This document shows, in pieces, positions 42,598-52,034 of a stretch of DNA of 64,000 nucleotides; the first letter of the stretch is position 1; the number at the start of each line of letters is the position of its first letter. Under the pieces are notes generated by a model that worked only from the letters and a program-made list of their open reading frames with translations, had not been told where the DNA came from and searched no databases. The translations under genes were made by a program, and so were the position numbers. Source of the DNA: Phosphoribacter sp037045045 (GTDB lineage Bacteria > Actinomycetota > Actinomycetes > Actinomycetales > Dermatophilaceae); contig JBAOHL010000001.1 in NCBI GenBank assembly GCA_037045045.1, forward strand, positions 1 through 64,000, written 5' to 3'.

Positions 42598-42895
42598 GGA
42601 CGGTGACCCTAGCCCCGATCACCTCGCAGCGCTGCGCGACGAACAGCGGCGGCTGGCACGAGCGTCCGCGCGTCTACGTACCCGCCGGCGCCCGCGGGCG
42701 AGCGACCAGAGCGCAACCACGACGCCGACGAAGCACGCCCCGGGCCACCCAGAGCCCGAGCTCCGAGGAGATGACGAGGCGCGAGTCGACGGCACCGGGG
42801 GCCCCGACGTCCAAGTTTCGAGAGGACCACCCATGTCGCAGGACTGATACAGGCTGGCGACCCCCATGCGACACCGGCTGGCTAGGTTCGTCGTC

Positions 42896-44158
42896 ATGGA
42901 CTCCTCGCCAACGCGTCAGCGAACCCGAGCGCCACGAATCCGCATGGGCATCGCGCACACCGCCCTGGCGCCTGCTCTCGTCCTGTCCTTGGCTGCGTGC
43001 AGCGCGGCGATCCGCCAGGACGATCAGCGAGCGACGGGCTCCACGACCAGCAGCTCCTCGCCGATACCCGTCACCCGGTCGGCACCGGTGAGCGCGCCAG
43101 AGATGAGGGGGCACGTCCCCGGATACGCCTACGGGCAGTTCCCGCCCGTCCCCCTGTTCACCCTTCCCGACCTCGCCATCCTCGATACGTCGCTGTCGGG
43201 GTTCGGACGCATCATGGCCGTTGCCCTCAAATCGGTGCCAGGCGTCACCGTCAGCCCGAACAGCTGCGACGAGGCCGGACGCATCCACTCGGACGACGCC
43301 GGGATCGTCTTGTACGGCGACGGGTCGGGCCGATATACCGGGCCAGATGGCCGTGTCGTCAACTACGGCGACGGATCAGGCAGCTACACCCTCGACGGAA
43401 CCGAGGTCGTCGTCAACGGCGACGGATCCGGTTCCTACACCAAGGAATCGGTCCGGATCGTCAGCTATGGCGACGGATCCGGGACCTACGAGGACGGCAC
43501 CGTCGCCATCCGGTTGCACGGTGACGGATCCGGCAGCGTAGACGAGGGAGTCGAACACACGACGAACTTCGGTGACGGCTCGGGCACCTGGACCGACGGG
43601 ACCGTGTCGATCCGCAACTTCGGGGACGGCTCGGGCACCTACGAGTCCCCGAACCTCGCGATCCGCAACCACGGCGACGGCACCGGCACGGTCAACGGGA
43701 CGCTGACCACCCTCGAACCGATCGGTCCCGTACCGCGCTTGGGCACCTTCCCCAAAATGGGCGTCATCAAGCCGGTGAAGGCGTGCGCGATCACGGTGTC
43801 GATGCCCGACGACTCCCTCTTCGAGGTCGGTCGCAGCGACCTGCGGCCCGAGTCGGCGCAGGCGCTGGCTTCCGTGGCCGCGGCCATCCGAGACTCGGCG
43901 GCTGCGTCCGCGGAGGTGCAGGGCCACAGCGATTCCATCGGCTCGGACTCCGACAACCAGGCGTTGAGCGAGCGCAGGGCCCGCGCGGTCGTCGATGCGC
44001 TGCAGTGGCAGCTGCCGGCAGTGCAACTCAAGCCGTTGGGGTACGGGGGGACTCGGCCGGTCGTACCGAATACCGTCGGTGGTCACGACAACGCCGCCGG
44101 CCGCCAGCGCAACCGCCGGGTGGACATCGTCATCCCCCTCAGCGGAGCGACCCGATGA
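42896..44158 (+). CDS. OmpA-domain lipoprotein with eight 17-residue GDGSG repeats
   Basis: A 420-aa lipoprotein: basic n-region, hydrophobic stretch and lipobox LSLAACSA. Residues about 140-275 hold eight exact 17-residue repeats, each starting x-GDGSG-x-[YWV]. The C-terminal OmpA-like domain has FEVGRSDLRPES, VQGHSDSIGSDSDNQALSER and NRRVDIVI, the peptidoglycan-binding signature. ATG 42896 is preferred because it includes the basic residues before the hydrophobic core; 42866 and 42944 are alternatives. It is expected outside the membrane bound to cell wall. First of five overlapping genes ending in a two-component system. Confidence 0.85.
   Translation: MDSSPTRQRTRAPRIRMGIAHTALAPALVLSLAACSAAIRQDDQRATGSTTSSSSPIPVTRSAPVSAPEMRGHVPGYAYGQFPPVPLFTLPDLAILDTSLSGFGRIMAVALKSVPGVTVSPNSCDEAGRIHSDDAGIVLYGDGSGRYTGPDGRVVNYGDGSGSYTLDGTEVVVNGDGSGSYTKESVRIVSYGDGSGTYEDGTVAIRLHGDGSGSVDEGVEHTTNFGDGSGTWTDGTVSIRNFGDGSGTYESPNLAIRNHGDGTGTVNGTLTTLEPIGPVPRLGTFPKMGVIKPVKACAITVSMPDDSLFEVGRSDLRPESAQALASVAAAIRDSAAASAEVQGHSDSIGSDSDNQALSERRARAVVDALQWQLPAVQLKPLGYGGTRPVVPNTVGGHDNAAGRQRNRRVDIVIPLSGATR
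43313..43720 (+). repeat. Eight-unit, 51-bp-period coding repeat
   Basis: Eight successive units of exactly 17 codons, all in frame, with core Y/N/H/F-G-D-G-S-G (the last is GDGTG). Conserved codons ggc-gac-gg are the same across units while the rest has diverged, which means old duplication with selection on the motif. Confidence 0.85.
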
Positions 44159-44715
44159 GCCGCTCTCCGACCGTTGCGGCGGCGTGTGGCCTTCTCGCGA
44201 CCACCACGCTACTCACCGGCTGTGGCGTGGCTATCGTCCGCGACACGGGCGCCAGCTCGACGAGCGGGACGCCGACGGACCTCGTCGTCAGACCGTCGAC
44301 CACAGCCACGCCCCTCGGCGGCAGCCGGCCCAGCGGCGCATCGTCGTCGGTGTCGTCCGCGACATCCCCCCCGCCGCCGGCGACGTATGCCGGTTGGGCC
44401 CGCGAGCTGCGCGGCCTCGCATCGACCACACGGCGTTGCGACGCCGGACCCGTGACGATCACCCAGGCCGGGACGACGACCGAGCTCACCGGGTCGTGCG
44501 GCACGGTGACCGTCGACGCCGCCGGGGTGAGCGTGCTGGCCGACCACATCGACAGATTGGTCGTCGTCGCGGCTGCGGGCGTCGTGGTCACCCGCACCGT
44601 CGGTTCGGTCGAGATGAACGGCAGCAGCGCCCAGGTGTACTGGGTGACCGGCAGCCCGCAGGTCGTGGACCAGGGGGGCGGCAATTCCGCCAAGAGGATC
44701 GAGGAGGGGACATGA
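44155..44715 (+). CDS. DUF3060-like lipoprotein
   Basis: A 186-aa lipoprotein with lipobox LLTGCGVA, a Ser/Thr/Pro linker, then a beta-rich domain (ITQAGTTTELTGSCGTVTVD, ADHIDRLVVVAAAG, VGSVEMNGSSAQVYWV) as in DUF3060. ATG 44155 overlaps the OmpA stop (ATGA). Extracytoplasmic; the ligand is unknown, and it may be the sensor input of the following kinase. Confidence 0.8.
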   Translation: MSRSPTVAAACGLLATTTLLTGCGVAIVRDTGASSTSGTPTDLVVRPSTTATPLGGSRPSGASSSVSSATSPPPPATYAGWARELRGLASTTRRCDAGPVTITQAGTTTELTGSCGTVTVDAAGVSVLADHIDRLVVVAAAGVVVTRTVGSVEMNGSSAQVYWVTGSPQVVDQGGGNSAKRIEEGT

Positions 44716-45011
44716 CTCATCCGAAATCGAACCGACCGCAGCAGCAGTTCGCTTCTGCGGCATACCATTTGCCCATGGGGCGACCGACGAACGGGTCGGC
44801 CATCGCCGCCCTCGTCACCGGTCTGATGGGCTTCGCGATCGTGCCGATCGCCCTGGGGCACCTGGCGCTGCGTCAGATCCGGCGCCGCGACGAGGATGGC
44901 GCCGCGATGGCTGTCATCGGTCTGGTCCTGGGCTACGGCGCGCTGGCGCTCTACCTGCTCCTGGCCGCCGTGGTCGTGTGGGGAGTCATCGTCGGAGCCG
45001 GTCGACGGTGA
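44712..45011 (+). CDS. Small DUF4190-like membrane protein
   Basis: A 99-aa protein with two transmembrane helices: GSAIAALVTGLMGFAIVPIA and LGYGALALYLLLAAVVVW, joined by a short charged loop RQIRRRDEDG, typical of DUF4190. The ATG overlaps the preceding TGA. No function known. Confidence 0.8.
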   Translation: MTHPKSNRPQQQFASAAYHLPMGRPTNGSAIAALVTGLMGFAIVPIALGHLALRQIRRRDEDGAAMAVIGLVLGYGALALYLLLAAVVVWGVIVGAGRR

Positions 45012-45760
45012 GCCCGACGCCCGCGGCGCCCGGGGCACTCACCCCGGAGAGCGCGCCACCCAGGGTGCTGCTCGTCGACGACGAGGAGGCCATCACTGCT
45101 GGTCTGGCACCGTTCCTGCACCGTTCCGGCTTCGCCGTGACGACCGCTGCCGACGGCGACGTTGCCCTCGAGATCTGCCAGACCCTGCGGCCGGACGTCG
45201 TCGTCTGCGACGTGATGATGCCGACCGTCGACGGGCGTGAGGTCGTCCGACGTCTGCGAGCCGGGGCCGATTGGACCCCGGTCATCCTGCTGACCAAGAT
45301 CGGCGAGAGCCACGAACGATCGGCCGCCTTGGAGGAAGGGGCAGACGACTACCTCAACAAGCCCTTCGACCCGCAAGAATTGGTCGCGCGGATCCGTGCC
45401 GTCCTGCGGCGCACGACGCCAGGAGAACGCCCCCTGGCCTCCGCGAATCGGTTGGTCAGCGGCGACCTCGTCCTCGACCGGGTCGCCCGTCGGGTCTTCC
45501 TCGCGGGACGCGAGGTCACGCTTACCCCACGGGCCGGGCTGTTGCTCGACTACCTCATGAGCCGCCCCGGCGAGCTGCACACCCGCGAGAGGTTGCTCTC
45601 GGTGTTGTGGGGCTTCGACTTCCCGTCCGGCACGCGGGCCGTTGACCATCGCATCGCGGAGGTCCGCAGAGTGCTCGGTGACGACCCGAGTATGCCGCGG
45701 TTCGTCGAGACGGTGCCGTCGCTGGGATACCGGTTCCGAGGGCAGGTGTCCCGTGGTTGA
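45008..45760 (+). CDS. OmpR/PhoB-type response regulator
   Basis: A 250-aa protein: receiver with VDDEE, phospho-Asp in VVVCDVMMPTVDG, T and K in LLTKIG and NKPFD; winged-helix DNA-binding domain LTPRAGLLLDYLMSRPGELH and DHRIAEVRRVLGDD. GTG 45008 overlaps the small membrane gene (GTGA); the kinase start lies 8 nt inside its end. Confidence 0.92.
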   Translation: MSPTPAAPGALTPESAPPRVLLVDDEEAITAGLAPFLHRSGFAVTTAADGDVALEICQTLRPDVVVCDVMMPTVDGREVVRRLRAGADWTPVILLTKIGESHERSAALEEGADDYLNKPFDPQELVARIRAVLRRTTPGERPLASANRLVSGDLVLDRVARRVFLAGREVTLTPRAGLLLDYLMSRPGELHTRERLLSVLWGFDFPSGTRAVDHRIAEVRRVLGDDPSMPRFVETVPSLGYRFRGQVSRG

Positions 45761-46688
45761 CCGCCGTGACGGACGTCGGGGCGCGCTCCCCTGGCAGGGC
45801 TGGCTGCCGCTGGCTATCGGCGCCCTCGCCGCTCTCGTGCTGCAGGCCTTCGGGCCGAGCGTCAGCCTGCAGGTCACCGCCCGACCCTCGTTCGTCGTCC
45901 TCGTCCTCGGCGCGCTGACCAGCGCCGCCTGGATGGGTGCGAGCGTCATGCGCCGACGCGCCGCGAGCCGGCTGCGCACGGCTGCGACGCAGGCCGCGGA
46001 CGCCGAACGCGCCTCGGCCCGCGAAGACCACCACCGTTTCCTCAGTCGGCTCGATCACGAACTCAAGAACCCGGTCACGGCCATCCGGGCCGCGCTGGCC
46101 GCGCACGGCTGCGGCGCGACCGATCACCTGCGCACCGCCGACGAGCAGGCCGCTCGACTGGCGGCCGTCGTCACCGACCTGCGCAAGCTCGCCGAGCTGC
46201 AGACCAGCCCGCTCGAGCTCGAACGGGTCGACCTCGCGGCAATGGTCGAGGAAGCCGTGACCGCACTGCGCGGCGAGCTCGCCGTGCACGAGGAACATCG
46301 CGACGTCCGCGTGCAGTTTCCCCAGGCTCCGTGGCACGTCCCGCCGGTCACGGGCGACTCGGACCTGCTCTATCTCGCCGTGCACAACGTCCTGGCTAAC
46401 GCCCGCAAGTTCACTGCCGACGGCGACCTCATCGAGGTCCGGGCCTCGGATGCCGACGGATTCCTCGACATCGACGTCGCGGACACCGGTCGCGGCATTC
46501 CGGAGGACGAGCTGGCCGGGGTGTGGGACGAGCTCTCTCGGGCGTCGAACGCCCGCTCGGTGCCGGGCTCCGGCCTGGGGATGGCCATGGTCCGGACGGT
46601 CATCGAGCGGCATGGCGGCACGGTCGCGATCCGATCACGCGTCGGCGAGGGCACCAGCGTCCGACTCCGCCTGCCCATCGGGCGCTGA
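45753..46688 (+). CDS. Sensor histidine kinase
   Basis: A 311-aa kinase with two N-terminal hydrophobic segments separated by a very short loop (so probably an intramembrane sensor), phospho-His in FLSRLDHELKNPVTAIRA, N box HNVLANARKFT, DTGRGIPE and GSGLGMAMV. GTG 45753 fits the overlap with the regulator. The short loop and the cotranscribed lipoproteins suggest cell-envelope sensing through a partner. Confidence 0.92.
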   Translation: MVDRRDGRRGALPWQGWLPLAIGALAALVLQAFGPSVSLQVTARPSFVVLVLGALTSAAWMGASVMRRRAASRLRTAATQAADAERASAREDHHRFLSRLDHELKNPVTAIRAALAAHGCGATDHLRTADEQAARLAAVVTDLRKLAELQTSPLELERVDLAAMVEEAVTALRGELAVHEEHRDVRVQFPQAPWHVPPVTGDSDLLYLAVHNVLANARKFTADGDLIEVRASDADGFLDIDVADTGRGIPEDELAGVWDELSRASNARSVPGSGLGMAMVRTVIERHGGTVAIRSRVGEGTSVRLRLPIGR

Positions 46689-46853
46689 CGGGGTTCCCGA
46701 CCGGACCCCGTGCCTGGCACCGCGTCAATCCGACCAGGTCCGTCGTTCTCCGGTCGCCGGGTCGTGGCCATGCAGTTAGTGTTTCGAGACGACCCATATG
46801 GGCGGCTCTCGGGTCGAGGCCGCCTTGGGACAGGGGAAGGACAGGGGACACTC

Positions 46854-49520
46854 ATGTTGTGTTCATCGTGCGGTCGCGCGACCGCCGACGCGAACAACTG
46901 CCCAGCCTGCGGCGCGCCCGTGCTCGGGCCGCCGACGAGTCCGGTCCCGCCGGGCCATGCATCGGCAGGCCTTGTGGCACCGGGAAATACCGTGCCGGCC
47001 CCCACTCAGGTGCAGTACCCCGCAGCGCCACCGCCCCCACCGGGTGCTCCGCCGCCCCCAGCCGCCGCGCCCCAGGGACAGCAGCCGACCGGCCCACCGC
47101 CCCCACCGGGTGCTCCGCCGCCCCCACCGACCGCTGGCCCACCCGCACCGGCGCCCGCAGTGGCGCCGACCGGCGGCATACCGGACTGGCTCGGGCACGA
47201 CCTGGCCACCGGAGGACTCATCCTCGCGGCGATCGCCGTGGTCTCGACAATCACCACCCTGCTGACCGTGCTCGCTGTCTGGGTCATGGGATCCGGCTCG
47301 ACCTCGAGTGCCACCAGCAGCGTCTCCAGCGGCTCCGGCCCGAACGTGGGCGATCTCGCCGCGTTGTGGGTCCAACTGCTCGGCCTGCCGCTCTTCGGCG
47401 GGGCAAACCTTACGAGCCAAGGTGGCATCAACTCGGCGTTCCTGCAGTACCTGCCGGGATTCATGACGCTCGCGATCGGCGTGGCCACCTACCTCGTGCA
47501 CCTCCGGCGGGCTCGATCGACCGGTCGGCCAGCCCTTGCCGCGCGCTCGGCCGCGGTGGCGGCCGGCCTCGCCGTGCTCGCGGTACTGCTGCTCACCACC
47601 CTGGTCCCGTTCACCTCGGGTGCCTGGCGGCTCGCCGTCCACCCGGTGGCGCTGCTCTTCCTCGGCACTCCAGCGCTCTTCGCCGTCGGCTACGTCGCCC
47701 AAGCCCGGCGCGACCCGGCCGTGTGGGGGCCGCTTCGGGGTATCGTCGAATCGCCGGTGCTGCGCCGTTCCGGTGTGGCCCTCACCACCCACGCGGTCGT
47801 CTCGGGGGTCCTGGTCTGCGTGGGCCTCGGCGGGTACCTGGTCTTCACCAGCCCCTGGCGCACGACGCTCGGTCTGGTCCTGCTCGCTCCGCTCGTCGGC
47901 GCTGGCCTGCTCACGCTCGGGGTCGGTTTCGCCCACGGCGGCTCGATCGGAGCCTCTGGTGCGGTGGGCATCTTCGGTGGTTCCCAGTCGACCCATCTCC
48001 TGTCGGCCGGCGTGCCGCGCTGGCTGCTGTTGCTGCTGCTCGTCCCCGTGATCGCCACGGTCGTGACCGGTCTGCGGGTGGGCCTCGGTATGCCGGTCGG
48101 CTGGCACGCCCAATGGCGGGACGCGTGGGTCACGCCGGTGGCGTTGCTCCTCGGCTGGCTGGTGATCGACGCCGTCCTCGGACAAGCCAGCGTCGAGGGC
48201 AGCGCCCGTTCGGTTCCGTTGCTGGGGACGGTGGCCGGCGGGGCATCCTTCGGCCTGTCCGCCGCCACGGCGCTCATCGTCGGCTCGTGGGGCCTCGTCG
48301 TGGAGGTGAGCGCCCGGGTGCTCGCCCCATCGGCCCTGCGGGCCTTCCCCTCGTTACCAGCCCTGCTAAGAGTCCGTTCGTGGGCCCCGGCGAGTACGGT
48401 CCCCGCACCGGTCGGGGTCGTGCCCCCTGGTCCTGCCGGCGCGGCATACCCGGTCACGACCTCGGCCACCGGCGGCGCCTCACCGAGCCTGGCACAGGCA
48501 GTGGGTGCGGCTGCGCCGCTGAGCCCACAGCAGCGCAAGCGCCTCACGATCGCGTCTCTCGTCGGGGTAGGGATCGTGGGCGTGTTCCTCCTCGGGGCGG
48601 GCGCGATCAGCTGGATCAGCGCGAACTACTTCGGACCCCAGCTGGTGGTGAAGGACTACCTCAGCGCCCTCGAGGACGGCGACGCCGCCAAGGCCAACGA
48701 ACTGGCCGACCCGGGCATCGCGAACGCCGACCGAGCCGGTCTCAGCGCCGCGGTGTTGTCCGGCGCGACCAAGCGGATCGACTCCGTCTCCGTGAGCGAT
48801 CCGATCGTCGTCGATTCGGGAGCGACTGTGCGGGCGCAGTATTCGCTGGACGGGGTGGCCGTGACCACGGTCATGCGGCTGGAACGCTCCGGGTCGACGT
48901 TCGGCGTCTTCCCCACGTGGCGGCTCGTCTCGAACCTCGCCAGACAAGTGCCGGTGAGCAGCCCGACGGGCATCACCATCGGCGACACCGTGCTGACCGA
49001 GGTTCCGGCGGACAGTTCGAGCTTCGGCAACTCCACCGTCTACCTGTACCCCGGCATCTACGAGATCACCGGAGCGAAGAACTCGCCGGTGACCAAGTGG
49101 CTGCGCTCCAGCACCGAACGCCTCGCGGTGACGTCGGGAGCGACCGGCGGATCCCGGTCGATTCGGATCACGGTCACCCCGACGGCAGGGCTTGCCGACG
49201 AAGTCACCAAGATGATGCACACCCTGATTGACGACTGCGCCAAGACCGGGGCCGCCCGCCCGCAGGTCAACGGCGGGCGATGCCCCTTCTCGACCTACTC
49301 CTCGGACGACAAGGCGACCTGGACAGTGATCTCCTACCCCGAGCTGAAGGTCGACATCTCCTCGGGCCGCCGGCTCGACGTGTCGTCGACAAAGTCAGGG
49401 TCGGTGCAGGTGACGACGAAAGGCTTCTCCGACACCCCATACACGACGACCGACTCGGTGACGATCTGGTCCAGGAGTCTGGCCATCAATCTCGACGGCA
49501 CGCTGGCCTGGGCAGGGTGA
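46854..49520 (+). CDS. Zinc-ribbon, polyproline, multi-pass membrane protein with extracellular C-terminal domain
   Basis: An 888-aa protein. Four Cys (3, 6, 16, 19 in CSSCG...CPACG) form a zinc ribbon. Residues 45-105 are Pro/Ala-rich with two near-identical PPPPPGAPPPP units. Then 10-12 transmembrane helices (about 115-560), a further linker, one helix (SLVGVGIVGVFLLGAGAISW) and a 260-residue extracellular region with DUF4878-like VVKDYLSALEDGDAAKANEL and a beta-rich end. The design resembles TcaA-type zinc-ribbon membrane proteins joined to a polytopic domain. AGGGGA precedes ATG 46854. Function unknown; an envelope role is likely. Confidence 0.8.
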   Translation: MLCSSCGRATADANNCPACGAPVLGPPTSPVPPGHASAGLVAPGNTVPAPTQVQYPAAPPPPPGAPPPPAAAPQGQQPTGPPPPPGAPPPPPTAGPPAPAPAVAPTGGIPDWLGHDLATGGLILAAIAVVSTITTLLTVLAVWVMGSGSTSSATSSVSSGSGPNVGDLAALWVQLLGLPLFGGANLTSQGGINSAFLQYLPGFMTLAIGVATYLVHLRRARSTGRPALAARSAAVAAGLAVLAVLLLTTLVPFTSGAWRLAVHPVALLFLGTPALFAVGYVAQARRDPAVWGPLRGIVESPVLRRSGVALTTHAVVSGVLVCVGLGGYLVFTSPWRTTLGLVLLAPLVGAGLLTLGVGFAHGGSIGASGAVGIFGGSQSTHLLSAGVPRWLLLLLLVPVIATVVTGLRVGLGMPVGWHAQWRDAWVTPVALLLGWLVIDAVLGQASVEGSARSVPLLGTVAGGASFGLSAATALIVGSWGLVVEVSARVLAPSALRAFPSLPALLRVRSWAPASTVPAPVGVVPPGPAGAAYPVTTSATGGASPSLAQAVGAAAPLSPQQRKRLTIASLVGVGIVGVFLLGAGAISWISANYFGPQLVVKDYLSALEDGDAAKANELADPGIANADRAGLSAAVLSGATKRIDSVSVSDPIVVDSGATVRAQYSLDGVAVTTVMRLERSGSTFGVFPTWRLVSNLARQVPVSSPTGITIGDTVLTEVPADSSSFGNSTVYLYPGIYEITGAKNSPVTKWLRSSTERLAVTSGATGGSRSIRITVTPTAGLADEVTKMMHTLIDDCAKTGAARPQVNGGRCPFSTYSSDDKATWTVISYPELKVDISSGRRLDVSSTKSGSVQVTTKGFSDTPYTTTDSVTIWSRSLAINLDGTLAWAG

Positions 49521-49536
49521 TCGGGGGCCGCAGTGC

Positions 49537-49998
49537 TCAGTACTCGCCCTTGATGACGAAAAACGACCCGCGGATCTCGCCGGCGAGCTTGGACTTCTGC
49601 CGGGCGAACTTGAACGCCGACAACTCCTCGGGCACTTCCATGCCCTGGGACAGCTTGAACCCCACGGCCCGTTTGGCGCCCGGCGCCCGGCCGTAGAGCA
49701 CATTGATGGACAGGCCCGACCGGTAGAAGACGTGCACCCAATGGATGCCGTCGACGTCGTTGACGCTCGCTTCCAGCGGTTCGGACCCGATGACGATGCC
49801 CCGCTCCTCGCGCAGGATCCGGCTCACCCAGTCGACGGTGTCCCGGGCCTCGTCGGCCGAGTCGACCGTGAACACGTGGTCGTACTTGTTGCGGAAGTAG
49901 CGCGCCTCGTTGGCCCGTAATCCGGCGAGGGCGTCGGCCACCGGTGAGGACTCCAAACCGGCGGTGGACACCGTGGCGAAATCGACGACCTGGCTCAT
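49537..49998 (-). CDS. Uncharacterised 153-aa protein
   Basis: ATG 49998 has a perfect AGGAGG 6 nt upstream. The protein is alpha/beta with no recognisable family (ALAGLRANEARYFRNKYDHV, WVHVFYRSGLSINVLYGRAP, FKFARQKSKLAGEIRGSFFV). It converges with the zinc-ribbon gene, 16 nt apart. Confidence 0.75.
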   Translation of the reverse strand: MSQVVDFATVSTAGLESSPVADALAGLRANEARYFRNKYDHVFTVDSADEARDTVDWVSRILREERGIVIGSEPLEASVNDVDGIHWVHVFYRSGLSINVLYGRAPGAKRAVGFKLSQGMEVPEELSAFKFARQKSKLAGEIRGSFFVIKGEY

Positions 49999-50147
49999 GG
50001 GACCTCCTGGCTGCGCTGTCGACGATGGGCAACACACGGTATGCCGCGCCTGAGCCAGGCACGTCGGCCGCATCGCCCGGCGCTGCGAGCCGTCGTCAGC
50101 GCCAGGCCCCCACGATAGGAGACCGCGCGTGCGGGAGCTTCTCGATT

Positions 50148-50384
50148 CCTGATCGATCGATTCCGTCTTCCTCCGCTCGACGAACGGCCGCTGCGCGGAC
50201 TGGTTCCAAGGCGCCACCTCGACCGGCACCGGGCAGCTTCTGGCCAGCGGCACGGCATACGACGGCGACTTCGTCGCGGTCGGCGACCCGGACCTTTCTC
50301 GGCGTCGACGAGGCCCATCTGGTCAAGTACGGTCGCTATGCCTCGATCATCGACCATCTCGTCGGTCCCGGCCCCGCGCCCTGA
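50148..50384 (+). pseudogene. DUF2255-like gene, frameshifted
   Basis: One frame reads VFLRSTNGRCADWFQGATST and GTGQLLASGTAYDGDFVAVG; after about 50297 the homologous end continues in another frame as DEAHLVKYGRYASIIDHLVG to TGA 50382. Both are the hallmark parts of the DUF2255 family. The N-terminal third is not recognisable, so the gene is decayed. Confidence 0.6.
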
Positions 50385-50428
50385 CCCTCGATCTGCCACC
50401 TGCCTGATCCCGCTAGGAGCGAATCCCC

Positions 50429-51445
50429 ATGCGCGCCACCGTTATCCACGGTCCTCACGACATCCGCGTCGAGGACCGGCCCGACCCGACGATCGTCGAA
50501 CCCACGGACGCCGTCGTCCGCACCGTCGCGGCCTGCGTCTGCGGGTCGGACCTCTGGCGCTATCGCGGGATCTCCGAGGTGCCCAAGCCGGTGACGATCG
50601 GCCACGAGTACGTCGGGGTGGTCGAGCAGGTCGGCGCGGACGTCACGACCGTGCGGCCGGGCCAGTTCGTCGTCGGTGGCTTCCTGCACAGCGACAACAC
50701 CTGTGCCGTATGCCGCGTCGGCATGCAGTCGCACTGCCTGCACGGCGGTGGCTACGACGGGTGCCAGGCCGAGGCGATCCGCATCCCCAACGCCGACGGC
50801 ACCCTGCTCGCGACGCCGGAACAGCCGGACGACGCCCTCGTGCCGCATCTGCTCGCGCTCTCCGACGTCATGGCGACCGGGTGGCACGCCGCCGTGTCGG
50901 CGGGCGTGCGCGAGGGCGGGACGGTCGTCGTCGTCGGCGACGGCGCCGTCGGGCTCTCCGGTGTCCTCGCGGCGGCGCAACTCGGGGCCGAACGGATCGT
51001 CGCGATGAGCCGCCACGCCGACCGGCAAGCTCTCGCCCGGGCGTTCGGCGCGACCGACGTCGTCGCCGAACGAGGCGACGAAGGCATCGAGGCGGTGCTC
51101 GCGCTCACCGGCGGGATCGGCGCCGAGTCCGTCCTCGAATGCGTCGGCACCGACGACTCCGTCGTCCAGGCGCTGCGGGTGGCACGCCCCGGTGGCATGG
51201 TCGGCTGGGTCGGGGTGCCGCATGTCGCGGACATCCCGCAAGAGCACATGTTCTGGCGCAACGTCGGCATCCGCGGCGGAGTCGCGCCGGTGCGCGCCTA
51301 CCTGCCCGACCTGCTCGAGCGCACCCTCGACGGGCGGATCGAGCCGGGCAAGGTCTTCGACCTCACCCTTCCGCTCGAGCAGGCCGCGGAGGCGTATGCC
51401 GCGATGGACGAACGCCGGGCGATCAAGTCCCTCCTTCGGCCCTGA
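50429..51445 (+). CDS. Zinc-dependent alcohol dehydrogenase (MDR superfamily)
   Basis: A 338-aa protein: catalytic-zinc residues in CVCGSDLW (Cys) and GHEYVGVV (His-Glu), structural-site segment CAVCRVGMQSHC, cofactor motif VVVGDGAVGLSGVLAAAQLG. Only three Cys are visible at the structural site, so its zinc may be incomplete. Likely NAD(P)-dependent, glutathione-independent; substrate unknown. Confidence 0.9.
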   Translation: MRATVIHGPHDIRVEDRPDPTIVEPTDAVVRTVAACVCGSDLWRYRGISEVPKPVTIGHEYVGVVEQVGADVTTVRPGQFVVGGFLHSDNTCAVCRVGMQSHCLHGGGYDGCQAEAIRIPNADGTLLATPEQPDDALVPHLLALSDVMATGWHAAVSAGVREGGTVVVVGDGAVGLSGVLAAAQLGAERIVAMSRHADRQALARAFGATDVVAERGDEGIEAVLALTGGIGAESVLECVGTDDSVVQALRVARPGGMVGWVGVPHVADIPQEHMFWRNVGIRGGVAPVRAYLPDLLERTLDGRIEPGKVFDLTLPLEQAAEAYAAMDERRAIKSLLRP

Positions 51446-51554
51446 CCGCCTCGCCTTCCCGCCCGGCCTTCCCGCCCGGGTGCCGCCGCGATACCGTGGC
51501 GCCGTCGAGGCCTCGGAACACGAGGACGTCGGATCGCTTCCAGGGGGACAACCA

Positions 51555-52022
51555 ATGGGTCTTTTCGCACGCAAGATGGACACCGCCAAGAGCGACGCGA
51601 ACCGCGCACGCCTCGAAGCTCTGTGGGCGGCCACCGTGCCGGACCCGGCGGCATACACGGTGCTCTACGGGTTCGCCATGGACGTCGGCCGGATGGACTT
51701 CGTCATCGTGCGCAAGACCACCTACACCTACACGAGTTTCGTCATCGGCTACCGGGCGGACGACCCGACGATCGTCATGCTGCCGATCGACCCGCAGGTC
51801 CAACAGATCGGCGAGCCGTACGTGTTGCGCCGCAGTGAGATGCACAAGGCCTACAAGCAGAAGATGGGCGGGAGCGCGTTCATCGTCTATCCCACGTCGA
51901 AGAACTACATGGAGTTCTGGACGCCGGACAAGAACGGCGACGAGAAGCACTCGGTGTACATCGACCAGCCGGACGAGGCCGCGGCGTTCACCGCGTTCTT
52001 CACCGGGACCTTTGCGACCTGA
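51555..52022 (+). CDS. Uncharacterised 155-aa protein
   Basis: ATG 51555 after AGGGGGA. The product is an alpha/beta protein (FAMDVGRMDFVIVRKTTYTY, IGEPYVLRRSEMHKAYKQ, HSVYIDQPDEAAAFTAFF). It starts GLFARKMDTAKSDANRAR. No family recognised; 12 nt before the next gene. Confidence 0.75.
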   Translation: MGLFARKMDTAKSDANRARLEALWAATVPDPAAYTVLYGFAMDVGRMDFVIVRKTTYTYTSFVIGYRADDPTIVMLPIDPQVQQIGEPYVLRRSEMHKAYKQKMGGSAFIVYPTSKNYMEFWTPDKNGDEKHSVYIDQPDEAAAFTAFFTGTFAT

Positions 52023-52034
52023 GGGCGCCGCGGC

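Noticed and set aside
42598..42895. Short frames before the OmpA lipoprotein
   Set aside because: Frames on both strands are Arg-rich, lack ribosome sites and match no family I know.
46523..49231. 902-codon open frame overlapping the histidine kinase end and the zinc-ribbon protein
   Set aside because: Arg/Gly/Pro-rich shadow frame; the zinc ribbon, signal helices and ribosome site support the other frame.
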